From an uncultured Acetatifactor sp. (GTDB lineage: Bacteria > Bacillota > Clostridia > Lachnospirales > Lachnospiraceae), in NCBI GenBank assembly GCA_944384205.1, contig CALWSL010000024.1, positions 1 to 43,364 of the forward strand: DNA of 43,364 nucleotides, given 5' to 3'. Position numbers and translations under genes: made by a program. Shown here in pieces: positions 30,382 through 39,270 of the stretch (positions are counted from its first letter, which is position 1; each line of letters opens with the position of its first letter). The notes under the pieces are model-generated. The model did not search any database, had not been told where the DNA came from, and saw only the letters and a program-made list of their open reading frames with translations.

Positions 30382-31628
30382 TGAAGAGGAAAATGAAGGG
30401 AACGCTGATAAAGGTCGGGATTTTCTTTGGGGCTGGATATTTTATTATAATACTGCTGGTACTTATGCTGTGCTGTGTAGGTGGTGGGGGAAGTGCGGGA
30501 GGACTGCCTATTGTTGCGACGGAAGAACAGGCATACGAGTATCAATATATTTGTGCAGAGGTGGGGGTGCCCTGGGATTTGGCGTTGCTTTCAGACATTA
30601 TGCTTGCCGATCAGGAAGGAAAATCCACGATAAAGGACAGGAATCCAATATTTACCTCACTGCAGTTCTGCATCGTTACGGAAAAAAGACTCATTCGTGA
30701 GATGGTAAAAACAGACCAGAAAACTCCGGAGGGAGAGGATTTGTATGAACCGAAGTGGCATGAGGCTGAAGTGACAGAGTATTGTGGGTTATTGGAAATC
30801 ATTGAATATCTGGATGTCGAGGATTTCTGGCTGGCGGATAAGGATATGTCGGAGGTGATTGAAAGGCTGAATGAAGTCTGTGAAGACAAGACAGAAGCCG
30901 AGGAAACGGATGCAGTGACCTATACGGTTTCCATATCCGTAAACAGCGATACGGAAAAAGTTCTGAAAGAGTATATCGGATTGACAAAACAGAGATGTGA
31001 GGATGCCCTAAGCCTGCATAATGTTCAGTATATGGCACAGTTATACGGTTATATGTATAAAGTCGAGGAGGTGGAACTTCCGGAGCTGGTGGTCGGTGAG
31101 GTGACGAGAAATGACCTTGCCCGTGTGGCGGTGTCCCTGATTGGACATCCGTATTTATTGGGCGGCAAATCACCGGAGCAGGGTTCCCCTTCAGGTCCCC
31201 TTGACTGCTCCGGCTTTGTGGACTGGGTTTATATACAGTGCTTTGGAACCGGCGTCAGCGGAGGCGGGGTGCCGGAAGGTGTGGCGGTTTCGGGGACTGC
31301 TATGCAGTGGTATGCTTCTGTTCCCATAGAGGAAAGTGAATTGAAGGTTGGCGATTTGGCATTTATGTACGATCCGGCAAGGCTTGCATCGGGGAAGGTA
31401 AATCATGTCGGTATTTATATCGGCAGTGTGGACGGCACGGCATATTTTATACATTGCGGAGGGCGAAGCTACGGAACAGAAGAGTTACCCAGCGGAAGAG
31501 TCGGCATCTCCCAAAAATCAGGCACGAACAATTATAACTGTGTTACGGGAGGGAGTTTTGAGCCGGCTATGAAGGCATGTAAATTCAGATATTTTAGAAG
31601 ACCAAACTTTTCCTTTGTGGGTGATTAA
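30381..31628 (+). CDS. NlpC/P60 peptidoglycan hydrolase of the transfer system
   Basis: A 415-aa wall hydrolase that would open peptidoglycan for the transfer channel. It has an N-terminal membrane anchor (about 8-32) with a Gly-rich linker, a helical middle domain, and a C-terminal NlpC/P60 domain: catalytic Cys in LDCSGFVDWVY near residue 276, His in VNHVGIYIG near 342 and a later HCGG. It resembles Tn916 Orf14-type proteins but lacks an obvious lysozyme domain. It overlaps the VirB4 stop. Confidence 0.9.
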   Translation: MKRKMKGTLIKVGIFFGAGYFIIILLVLMLCCVGGGGSAGGLPIVATEEQAYEYQYICAEVGVPWDLALLSDIMLADQEGKSTIKDRNPIFTSLQFCIVTEKRLIREMVKTDQKTPEGEDLYEPKWHEAEVTEYCGLLEIIEYLDVEDFWLADKDMSEVIERLNEVCEDKTEAEETDAVTYTVSISVNSDTEKVLKEYIGLTKQRCEDALSLHNVQYMAQLYGYMYKVEEVELPELVVGEVTRNDLARVAVSLIGHPYLLGGKSPEQGSPSGPLDCSGFVDWVYIQCFGTGVSGGGVPEGVAVSGTAMQWYASVPIEESELKVGDLAFMYDPARLASGKVNHVGIYIGSVDGTAYFIHCGGRSYGTEELPSGRVGISQKSGTNNYNCVTGGSFEPAMKACKFRYFRRPNFSFVGD

Positions 31629-31641
31629 CGGAGGATAGCAT

Positions 31642-34140
31642 ATGAAAAAAATTAAATTTTTAATATTCCTGTTTGCAATGATTGTATCATTTCTGCATCC
31701 TGCGATGCAGGTACACGCTTCCGGAGCAATAGGAAGCCCGGAAAGCTTTAATCATTTATCGGGTGATGCAAAATACCTGGGGGATGGTTATTGGAAAAAT
31801 TATTATCTGGATGTTGAAGAGTTAGGAAATCTGAATTTTGGAGAGTCCATATTACATAAAGTGGCAAATATGTTGTTTTCTTTTTGTAAATGGGTTGCCT
31901 ATCTGACAGTTACCATTTTTTATATGTGTTTTAATTTGAATTTATCAGATTTGTTTGGTTCACAGATCAATGCAGTTCAACAGGCATTGAATGACAGTAT
32001 ATTCAGCCCGCTGTTCCTTTTTGGGTGCTTTGCCGCATTCTGTGTCTTAACCGGACGCATATTAAAACAGGATTTGGCGGGTGCATTGGGACAGATTGTA
32101 AAAGTTATTTTTATAGTAATGTTTTCTATCCTAGTAGTAAGAAAATCTGACGTTATGCTTTCCACATGCAATAATATCACAAAGGAAGTAAGCGTCGAAA
32201 TTTTAACAGGGGTGAATTCCGCAAATGGCATGAAGGAGAACATTGATGATTTTGCTGCCAACGGTGCAGGCGTATTGTGGAGAAATTTAATCCATGAGCC
32301 ATGGATGACATTAGAGTTTGATAATGATTCTAGTATTACCGAAAATGATGTGCAGGGGTTGCTGATACTGGAAGGCGGGAGTGATGCAAGAAATGCACTG
32401 GTAAAAGAGTATGACATATCAAGTTTTAATAAAGAGCGATTGGGTGAAAAAACAGGATTTATGCTTTTATATATTATTCCATTTTTATTAAAATGTGGAA
32501 TATATATAGTGGTTGCCATCATACAATTACTTTTTCAGCTTGTGGCAATTTTTTTCACATTTATGGCGCCATTGGTTTTAATTATATCCATGGTGCCGGG
32601 ATATGAAACAATCCTTACATCATGGCTGCGTAAAATTCTGGAATCCCAGATTAGTATTCTGATTATCAGCTTAATGATTGGTATCTTAATAAAATTTGAT
32701 GAACTGATATTTGATTGGGCGACTGCGAATGACTATGGCTGGATGATTGCGTTAGTGCTGCAGACAGCACTGGCAATTGGACTCTTTGTAAACAGAGATA
32801 AGCTGTTGACCGTCTTGTCGGATGTACAGAGAGGGGTATCAAATCCCAGATATCTAAAAAACAGAATGCGTCTTGCTGGAAATGTATATCAGACAGTTCC
32901 TAAAGCAGGAAAAGAGGTAAAAAATACAGCAGATAAAATAAGAACAGGTAGAACAGCGGCAGTAATAAGAGGGGTAAAGGGAAAAATCATTGAACTTAGA
33001 AACAGACCTGTAGAAACATCGATTGTGAATCCGTTTGAGGACAATTTTTGGGTAAAAAAATTGGTAAATTCAAAAAGAGAAGACGACAATGCAGGGGATG
33101 AGACGACAGAAAAGTCTGTAAAATCCAATACCCGAAGGATGCAGCAGGATACAGCGGACACACTGAAAGGCTCAGAAGACGCGCATAAACAAGAAGAACG
33201 TCCGGTTTCCGTTGTTCCGCTCAGGAATACCAGCGATGGAGAAAGAAGTAATAGTGGAATAAGGAATGAATCTCTGAAGGATCTTGCAGATGAAATATCC
33301 CGGAACATAACTCACCTTGCGGAAGTGATTGAAAGTGCGGAGGATTCAATCAGAACAGAACAGGAAAAAAGCCAGAATGATGAGTTAAGGAGACCTACGC
33401 TTATGGGGGATAAGAAAGAACAGGACGGAAAAACATCTAAAGAAAATAAAGAGATAACAATTACAATGAAGGGAAGTGACGGAAGAGAAGAGCGTCAGAA
33501 GATAAGCACATCGGGAAAAATGGATGTACAGAGTTATAAAAATCGGTCGGAGAGTTCCGATATCGAAAGACCCGGGACAGACAGGAACGGCGATTCCGGA
33601 AATTTGGAGGTAGCACGTTCTATCAAAGAAAATCAACCTGGTAATGAGGAGCGTGAGATTCCTGAGAGAAATGAAAGTGTTCTGTCCGAAAAAAATGTGG
33701 AAAATAAAGGTATAAAAACACAGGATGTCAAAAAGGCTGCGGATTCTGTGAAAGTGCAGACAGATACGCAAAAATCTATAAAGTCAGACCGGGCAAAACA
33801 GGCTTCGCCCATTTCGGCTGTGATACAGGAAAAAAATCTTTCTGGCGAAAGAGCTGGCATGGGGTTTATGGAAGATTCTGTAAAAGAGGAGCAGACACTA
33901 ATAAAAGGTAAGAAAACGCAAGAAGGTGACGTTGAAGAAAGTAAGAATATGGTTGTGAAAAATAGTGTGGAAAAGAAATCCGTAAAACTACAGTCGGCAA
34001 AAAAAGTATCAGCAGATGTACAAAAACCGAAAAGGACTGTTCAGGAGAAAAATTCTGTATCTGCGGTTGTAAAAGAGCGAACTGCTGTAAATGATAAGAG
34101 CAATGCTGCAAGGGTGGAACGGTCTGTAAAGGAAAAATAA
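31642..34140 (+). CDS. VirB6-like membrane channel protein with long charged tail
   Basis: An 832-aa protein: signal peptide to about residue 27 (ends QVHASG), then about seven hydrophobic helices between residues 70 and 400, as in VirB6/TrbL-like Tcp proteins (Tn916 Orf15 type). A 430-residue hydrophilic, Lys/Glu-rich tail follows (KENKEITITMKGSDGREERQ and similar) that looks disordered. The tail is much longer than in Tn916 and could face the cytoplasm or recipient. The last codons (ERSVKEK) and downstream promoter segment are duplicated at 35,712-35,860. Confidence 0.85.
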   Translation: MKKIKFLIFLFAMIVSFLHPAMQVHASGAIGSPESFNHLSGDAKYLGDGYWKNYYLDVEELGNLNFGESILHKVANMLFSFCKWVAYLTVTIFYMCFNLNLSDLFGSQINAVQQALNDSIFSPLFLFGCFAAFCVLTGRILKQDLAGALGQIVKVIFIVMFSILVVRKSDVMLSTCNNITKEVSVEILTGVNSANGMKENIDDFAANGAGVLWRNLIHEPWMTLEFDNDSSITENDVQGLLILEGGSDARNALVKEYDISSFNKERLGEKTGFMLLYIIPFLLKCGIYIVVAIIQLLFQLVAIFFTFMAPLVLIISMVPGYETILTSWLRKILESQISILIISLMIGILIKFDELIFDWATANDYGWMIALVLQTALAIGLFVNRDKLLTVLSDVQRGVSNPRYLKNRMRLAGNVYQTVPKAGKEVKNTADKIRTGRTAAVIRGVKGKIIELRNRPVETSIVNPFEDNFWVKKLVNSKREDDNAGDETTEKSVKSNTRRMQQDTADTLKGSEDAHKQEERPVSVVPLRNTSDGERSNSGIRNESLKDLADEISRNITHLAEVIESAEDSIRTEQEKSQNDELRRPTLMGDKKEQDGKTSKENKEITITMKGSDGREERQKISTSGKMDVQSYKNRSESSDIERPGTDRNGDSGNLEVARSIKENQPGNEEREIPERNESVLSEKNVENKGIKTQDVKKAADSVKVQTDTQKSIKSDRAKQASPISAVIQEKNLSGERAGMGFMEDSVKEEQTLIKGKKTQEGDVEESKNMVVKNSVEKKSVKLQSAKKVSADVQKPKRTVQEKNSVSAVVKERTAVNDKSNAARVERSVKEK

Positions 34141-34216
34141 GCTGCGTCCCAAATTGGGACAAGCCGAGTTCCCTAATATTTCTGTTCTGAATTTGGACAA
34201 AGTATATTATAATAAT
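34105..34216 (+). promoter_or_regulatory. Palindrome-bearing promoter segment, copy 1
   Basis: It contains the perfect palindrome GTCCCAAATTGGGAC (34146-34160), a degenerate one TGTTCTGAATTTGGACA (34183-34199), and a consensus -10 TATAAT (34208-34213) 62 bp after the first palindrome. It sits at the end of the VirB6-like gene and fires into the DUF1016 leader. No clear -35, so an activator or relief of repression by the palindrome-binding protein may matter. Confidence 0.6.
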
Positions 34217-34226
34217 GAGGAGGAAT

Positions 34227-34262
34227 ATGCCGGGGATATTGGAACCGGCGGAGGAAATGTAG
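34227..34262 (+). CDS. Leader-type mini ORF
   Basis: An 11-aa reading frame (MPGILEPAEEM) with a strong GAGGAGG site, between the TATAAT and the DUF1016 gene. A possible leader peptide, or simply a spare ribosome site. The remaining 34,263-34,445 is AT-rich with a GGTAG/CTACC hairpin and T6 near 34,275-34,310. Confidence 0.3.
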   Translation: MPGILEPAEEM

Positions 34263-34445
34263 TAGAATTGAGTGGGTAGTTGGCTGTATGGTTGGCTACC
34301 TGCTTTTTTATTGATTTTTGAATACAATTTAATTGTGAAAGTAGTAATCGTAGGGTATAATTTTAATATGTTTGTTGCGAATTTCAATGTGGGAAAAGTG
34401 TGTGCTATTTTATATAATAGTAATATTGGGTTTGGAGGTATCAGC

Positions 34446-35567
34446 GTGAATAATGAGAAATTGGAAATGATAGATAATAAAGAATTTCAAAATTTATTTG
34501 AAAAATCAAAAAAACTGATTGATGGCGCCAGAAGCAATATGGGGCAAATGGCAAATGCAATCACAGTTCTCACAAGTTTTTTGCTAGGAAGATATATTGT
34601 TGAACAGGAACAGCAGGGAGCTGAAAGAGCAAAATATGGAGCCAAAGTTTTAGATTCTTTATCAGTATACCTGACAGAAGAATATGGCAGAGGATTTTCA
34701 AGAAGCAATGTTGCAGGAATGCGGCAGTTCTATATTGCTTATAAGGACAGGGAAGATGAAATTATCCAATCAGGAATTGGACAATTTGAACAGGCTTCCC
34801 TAATTGTCCAATCGGGAATTGGACAATTGGAGGCGGCATACCAGAAAATGCCATTTAAGCTCAGTTGGACTCATTATCAGATACTTATGCGTATAGAAGA
34901 TAAGGATGAGAGGGAGTTTTACGAAAAAGAAGCAATACGTTCTAATTGGAATGTAAGCACATTAAAAAGACAGTTTCATTCCAGCCTATATGAAAGACTT
35001 GCATTAAGCCGGGATAAGAATGATGTGATGCGCTTGGCAAATGAGGGAGCGGTTCCGCAAAAGCCGGAAGATATTCTACATACACCTTATGTGTTGGAAT
35101 TTGCAGGACTGGAAGATAAGGCATCATACCATGAAAGTGACCTTGAATCGGCAGTATTAGGAAAGATGCAGAAGTTCCTATTGGAATTGGGCAAAGGCTT
35201 TCTTTTTGAACAGAGACAAAAGAGATTTACATTTAATGACAAAAATTTTTATGTGGACATGGTGCTGTATAACAGATTGTTGAAATGTTATGTCCTTATT
35301 GATTTTAAAATTGATGAGCTTACACATCAGGATTTAGGTCAAATGCAGATGTATGTAAATTATTTTGACCGCTACGAGAGAGTTGAAGGTGAAAACCCGA
35401 CTATTGGTATTCTGCTTTGCAAAAAAAGTGATGAGGCTCTTGTAGATTTGACACTTCCAGAAGATGCTAACATTTATGCAAAAGAGTATAAATTGTATTT
35501 GCCGGATAAAAAGTTGTTACAGAAAAAGCTGAAGGAATGGCTGGATGAAGAACAGAATAATGTGTGA
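34446..35567 (+). CDS. DUF1016 (YhcG-type) PD-(D/E)XK nuclease-like protein
   Basis: A 373-aa protein from GTG 34446 (GGAGG 7 nt upstream; the longer frame from 34272 lacks a ribosome site). The N-terminal DUF1016 helical domain includes LGRYIVEQEQQGAERAKYG. The C-terminal nuclease-like part includes FVLIDFKIDEL-type segments (CYVLIDFKIDELTHQDLGQM) and LEFAGLEDKASYHESDLESA. A variable middle has two tandem units (QSGIGQFEQASLI and QSGIGQLEAAY). YhcG-like proteins are linked to phage defence or nuclease functions. It is the only cargo gene between the two promoter copies and ends in its own terminator, suggesting independent acquisition. Confidence 0.85.
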   Translation: MNNEKLEMIDNKEFQNLFEKSKKLIDGARSNMGQMANAITVLTSFLLGRYIVEQEQQGAERAKYGAKVLDSLSVYLTEEYGRGFSRSNVAGMRQFYIAYKDREDEIIQSGIGQFEQASLIVQSGIGQLEAAYQKMPFKLSWTHYQILMRIEDKDEREFYEKEAIRSNWNVSTLKRQFHSSLYERLALSRDKNDVMRLANEGAVPQKPEDILHTPYVLEFAGLEDKASYHESDLESAVLGKMQKFLLELGKGFLFEQRQKRFTFNDKNFYVDMVLYNRLLKCYVLIDFKIDELTHQDLGQMQMYVNYFDRYERVEGENPTIGILLCKKSDEALVDLTLPEDANIYAKEYKLYLPDKKLLQKKLKEWLDEEQNNV

Positions 35568-35604
35568 GAGTGCAATACTAGAACAATAGCATTCTCATTT
35601 TTTT
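35566..35604 (+). terminator. Terminator after the DUF1016 gene
   Basis: Stem GAGAGTGC/GCATTCTC (35566-35573, 35589-35596) overlapping the stop, then a run of T. Confidence 0.75.
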
Positions 35605-35711
35605 ATAAGCTCTTTTTAGTTTTGTCTGGCGTAACATCAGGCGGCAAGGTTCACTATCCTTTCCGTCAGAGCATGAAATATAATATTTCTTTTCGTTGAA
35701 AGTGATAATAA

Positions 35712-35860
35712 TAACGCTGCAGGTGAGGAACGGTTTGTAAAGGAAAAATAAGTTACGTCCCAAATTGGGACACGAAAAGTTTAAAATATCTGTGTCCCAA
35801 TTTGGGACAAGCCGAGCCTCCAATATCCCTGTTCCGAATTTGGACAGAATATATTATAAT
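35712..35860 (+). repeat. Duplicated VirB6 3' end plus outward-facing promoter, copy 2
   Basis: It repeats the last codons of the VirB6-like gene (GAACGGTTTGTAAAGG) and the promoter segment of 34,105-34,216, with an extra palindrome. GTCCCAAATTGGGAC is at 35757-35771, GTCCCAATTTGGGAC at 35794-35808, a degenerate site at 35830-35846 and TATAAT at 35855-35860. The promoter points out of the element into the GH18 remnant. Confidence 0.75.
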
Positions 35861-35898
35861 AAAGAAAAAGTTACTTTCAAAAATACTTACGACATCAA

Positions 35899-36336
35899 TG
35901 GGGTTATACCTATGGACCGCCCATGGCGGTGGCGCCGCTTAATCAGGTCAGAAGAGTGGTGGAATATGCAGTGACGGAGATTCCGCGGGAAAAAATTGAC
36001 TTGGGTATACCGAATTACGGTTATGACTGGCCTCTTCCTTTTGAGAGAGGCGTCACCAAAGCCACTACCATCGGGAATGTGCAGGCAGTCCGCATTGCGG
36101 TCAGGGTGGGGGCGGAAATTCAGTTTGATGAATTGGCACAGAGCCCCTTTTTTCTCTATACGGATAAAGAAAGCGGAATTGCCCATGAGGTCTGGTTTGA
36201 AGATGTACGGAGCTTGCAGGCAAAATTTGATCTAATAAAGGAATTCGGACTGCGGGGCTGCGGATATTGGCAGATTATGCAGTGGTTTAGGGCAAACTGG
36301 TTGTTGTTATATGAGAATTTTTATATTTTAAAATAG
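35899..36336 (+). pseudogene. 3' remnant of a GH18 (YaaH/SleL-like) gene at the element boundary
   Basis: Open from a Trp codon at 35,899 (encoding WGYTYGPPMAVAPLNQVR, a conserved GH18 spore-glycosidase segment) to TAG 36336. It includes GIPNYGYDWPLPF and LREFG-like GLRGCGYWQIMQW C-terminal motifs. The first half of the gene and the catalytic DxxDxE region are missing; sequence upstream of about 35,898 does not fit the family. An in-frame ATG at 35923 exists but no ribosome site. It marks where the element joins the chromosome. Confidence 0.85.
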
Positions 36337-36357
36337 CGCGGCATAAAAAAGAAATAC

Positions 36358-36449
36358 TTGTTTTTCTCGCATTTGCGTGTTATACTTGACACTAATGTTG
36401 AGACAATGATCAGAGAAATCATGGACAGCGTAATGATTTCTCTTTTTTT
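36358..36449 (+). ncRNA. Short leader or small RNA ahead of the DEAD-box gene
   Basis: Promoter TTGTTT (36358-36363), 17 bp, TATACT (36381-36386); start about 36,393. A perfect terminator AGAGAAATCAT/ATGATTTCTCT (36412-36443) with seven T follows, about 140 bp before the helicase gene. Either a roughly 55-nt RNA or an attenuator in the helicase mRNA leader. Confidence 0.6.
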
Positions 36450-36585
36450 GTGTGAGCAATGGGTCGAGCCGGCATACAGGTATTTTACCTGGAAACTGAC
36501 GCGATAACAGGCGAAACAAATGTGTCTTTTATCAGATTATGGAAACAATATAAACAGCAAAAATAGAAAAGGAAAAGAATGATAC

Positions 36586-38250
36586 ATGGATTATGAAATG
36601 AGTAAGAGAATGGACGGAAATACAAGTGATGAGATGGAGAAGGAGAGTAGTATTGCAGAGATAGAGCCGCTGCTGGATAAACGTATTGTGCGGGCAATTC
36701 GGGAAATGGGATTTGAAAAACTTTCCCCGATTCAGGAGCAGGCGATTCCATATCTTTTGGAGGGTGAGGATATCATCGGACAGGCACAGACCGGAACCGG
36801 TAAGACGGCGGCTTTTGGCATTCCTGTCATTCAGAAGATTGATCCGGATTTGCGCAGACTGCAGGCGATTATTCTTTGTCCAACCAGAGAATTGGCGATT
36901 CAGGCGGCGGAGGAGCTTCGCAAGCTGGCAAAATATATGCACGGCATTAAAATTCTTCCTGTTTATGGCGGTCAGGAAATTGGGAAGCAGATTAGCGCTC
37001 TGCGGGGCGTACAGATTGTTGTGGGCACGCCGGGACGTGTAATGGATCATATGCGCCGCCGTACAATTAAACTGGAGCATGTAAACATGGTGGTGCTGGA
37101 TGAAGCGGATGAGATGTTAAATATGGGCTTTCGTGAGGATATGGAGCTGATTCTGGGACAGATTCCGGGGGAGCATCAGACCGCATTATTTTCGGCGACC
37201 ATGCCCCAACCCATTCTGGACATTACCAACCGTTTCCAGAAGGATGCAAAGATGGTAAAGGTAGCTGCAAAGGAGTTGACAATTCCTCTTGTGTCACAGA
37301 GATACTATCGTGTGAGAAGTGAGTATAAGGATGCGGCATGTGTACGTCTGCTGGAATATTATCAGCCCAAGCTTTGCCTGATTTTTTGTAATACCAAGAA
37401 AAAGGTAGATGAGCTTGCAGAGGTGTTAAAGCAGAAGGGATATCAGGCAGAAGGATTGCACGGCGATATGTCCCAGCATCAGAGAGATGTGGCGATGAAC
37501 CGTTTCCGCAACGGGAGCACGAATATTCTGATTGCCACGGATGTGGCAGCCAGAGGCATTGATGTGGATGATGTGGAAGCTGTTATCAATTATGATATTC
37601 CCCAGGATATCGAGTATTATGTGCACAGAATCGGAAGGACAGGACGGGCAGGCAGGAAAGGTCGATCCTTTACCTTTGTAAGCAGTCGCGAGATGTACAA
37701 AATCCGCGAGATTGAAAAGGTCTGCCGCACGAAGGTGGAGGAAAAAAAGCTTCCAGGCGCTTCTAAGGTAATGCGTGCCAAGGCTGACAAATATTTTACT
37801 CAGGTATGGGCACTTCATGAGCATGAAGATATGGAATTGATGAAAAAATTCCTGATGCGCAAGCTGGAGGAAGAGGACTGCGATATTATGGAGCTGGCTG
37901 CCGCAATGCTGAAATTGCAGATGGGGGATATGAGCGAGGAAATTCCTGAGGATGAGTATGCACCAAGACGTTTCGGACGTAAAAGTGATGAACGTATGGA
38001 CCGTCGCGGCAGGAGAAATGACAGAGACCGCGGTGACAGAGGACGCGAAGGCGGCTGGGGACGTGGACGCCGTGAGGAACGCGGCGGAGGTCGTAGCGAC
38101 AGAGGACGCGAAGGCAGTCGTGAGCGTGGACGCCGCAGCGAGCGCAGTGAAGCAGGTCGTGAACGCGGGCGCCGTGAGGAAAGAGGCAGAAAGAAGCGTG
38201 ACAGTCGTGAGAGGAATATTGCCTTTGCGATTCCCAAACGGAAAGGATAG
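36586..38250 (+). CDS. DEAD-box ATP-dependent RNA helicase (CshA/DeaD type)
   Basis: A 554-aa RNA helicase for ribosome assembly, mRNA decay or cold adaptation. Motifs in order: Q-motif region (FEKLSPIQEQAIP), Walker A AQTGTGKT near 66, PTRELA near 104, TPGRVMDH near 148, DEAD near 171, SAT near 203, HGDMSQHQRD near 290, and HRIGRTGR near 347. The C-terminal 90 residues are Arg/Gly/Asp-rich (RRGRRNDRDRGDRGREGGWG), an RNA-binding tail. The start at 36586 has a distant AAGGAAAAGA site. It is a chromosomal gene outside the element. Confidence 0.93.
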   Translation: MDYEMSKRMDGNTSDEMEKESSIAEIEPLLDKRIVRAIREMGFEKLSPIQEQAIPYLLEGEDIIGQAQTGTGKTAAFGIPVIQKIDPDLRRLQAIILCPTRELAIQAAEELRKLAKYMHGIKILPVYGGQEIGKQISALRGVQIVVGTPGRVMDHMRRRTIKLEHVNMVVLDEADEMLNMGFREDMELILGQIPGEHQTALFSATMPQPILDITNRFQKDAKMVKVAAKELTIPLVSQRYYRVRSEYKDAACVRLLEYYQPKLCLIFCNTKKKVDELAEVLKQKGYQAEGLHGDMSQHQRDVAMNRFRNGSTNILIATDVAARGIDVDDVEAVINYDIPQDIEYYVHRIGRTGRAGRKGRSFTFVSSREMYKIREIEKVCRTKVEEKKLPGASKVMRAKADKYFTQVWALHEHEDMELMKKFLMRKLEEEDCDIMELAAAMLKLQMGDMSEEIPEDEYAPRRFGRKSDERMDRRGRRNDRDRGDRGREGGWGRGRREERGGGRSDRGREGSRERGRRSERSEAGRERGRREERGRKKRDSRERNIAFAIPKRKG

Positions 38251-38259
38251 GAGGTATAT

Positions 38260-38808
38260 ATGAGAGTTGGAATGGGTTACGATGTACACAGGCTTGTGGA
38301 AGGAAGAGATTTAATTATCGGCGGGGTAACAATCCCTTATGAAAAGGGACTGTTGGGACATTCCGACGCGGATGTGCTGCTGCATGCCATAGCAGATGCC
38401 CTGCTTGGCGCTGCGGCATTGGGGGATATCGGAAAGCATTTTCCCGACAGTGACCCGGCTTACGAAGGAATTTCTTCCATGATTTTATTGGAGAAGGTAG
38501 GCGCGCTGTTAGAGGAAAAAAGTTTCCTGATTGAAAATATTGATGCAACGATTATTGCTCAGGCACCGAAAATGCGCCCTTATATTGATACCATGCGGGA
38601 AAATATTGCGAAAGCACTTGGCGTGGAGGTCAGTCAGATTAATGTGAAAGCAACCACAGAAGAAGGGCTGGGTCTTACCGGTACGGGGGAAGGGATTTCC
38701 TCTCAGGCGGTGTGTATGCTTACCAGTCCCTTTGACTTGACGGCACAGCCCATACAAAATGGATGCGAGGGATGCAGCGGTTGTAACAAATCAAATAGAT
38801 TCCTCTAA
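38260..38808 (+). CDS. ispF: 2-C-methyl-D-erythritol 2,4-cyclodiphosphate synthase
   Basis: A 182-aa enzyme of the MEP isoprenoid pathway, which makes MEcPP from CDP-ME2P. Metal ligands are in GYDVHRL (Asp8, His10) and [11 protein letters not shown] (His42); DIGKHFPD and LTGTGEGI are the usual later motifs. It is longer than the common 155-160 aa because of a C-terminal Cys-rich tail (CEGCSGCNK). It starts 9 nt after the helicase stop with GGAGG; probable two-gene transcript. Confidence 0.95.
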   Translation: MRVGMGYDVHRLVEGRDLIIGGVTIPYEKGLLGHSDADVLLHAIADALLGAAALGDIGKHFPDSDPAYEGISSMILLEKVGALLEEKSFLIENIDATIIAQAPKMRPYIDTMRENIAKALGVEVSQINVKATTEEGLGLTGTGEGISSQAVCMLTSPFDLTAQPIQNGCEGCSGCNKSNRFL

Positions 38809-38826
38809 ATTTTTCCGTAAAATCGG

Positions 38827-38855
38827 TTGACAAAACCGGGGGAATTGCATATTCT
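38827..38855 (+). promoter_or_regulatory. Promoter of the cysE operon
   Basis: TTGACA (38827-38832), 17 bp, TATTCT (38850-38855). It reads into the T-box leader, start about 38,862. Confidence 0.8.
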
Positions 38856-38884
38856 GTAAAGTAGCAGAAATGAAAAAACAAAAA

Positions 38885-39187
38885 AATAAAAGCTGTGAAC
38901 GAAAAGAGTACTTTTCAAGAAAGGTATCAGAGAGGAACCGTCATCGGCTGTAAGCGGTTCTTGCCGGAGGAAAAGGAAGTGCATTCGTGAGCCGGTTTGG
39001 AGAAAAAGACGAAAAGGACTTCTAAGGCGTCATAGTACGCCGCCAAAGAAATACTATGTTTCGTCTAAAAGTACCCGAACCCGTGTATGCGCGTTAAGCA
39101 TGAAAAGGGAAAGACTGTATGGTCTTTAAGTAGAGTGGAACCGCGGATAAATTCGTCTCTAAGTACGGATTTACCCGCGTTTTTTAG
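38885..39187 (+). promoter_or_regulatory. Cysteine T-box riboswitch
   Basis: Leader with a long Stem I and the conserved T-box AGAGTGGAACCGCGG at 39,132-39,146, followed by a terminator whose 3' side ends in CCCGCG and T6. The likely specifier is TGC (Cys) at 38,980-38,982, consistent with the downstream cysE and cysS. Uncharged tRNA-Cys would favour the antiterminator and turn the operon on. Confidence 0.9.
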
Positions 39188-39270
39188 TCTATGCGGCGAG
39201 CGGAAGGAACATATCCGTGTGTTTACTCAGTGTATGCCGCGATGGCAACCCATAGGAAAGAGGTATCACA

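Noticed and set aside
34272-34445. N-terminal extension of the DUF1016 gene
   Set aside because: No ribosome site; GTG 34446 has GGAGG at the right distance and fits the family start.
37426-38289. Minus-strand frame under the helicase Arg-rich tail
   Set aside because: Low-complexity shadow of the RGG tail; no start signals.
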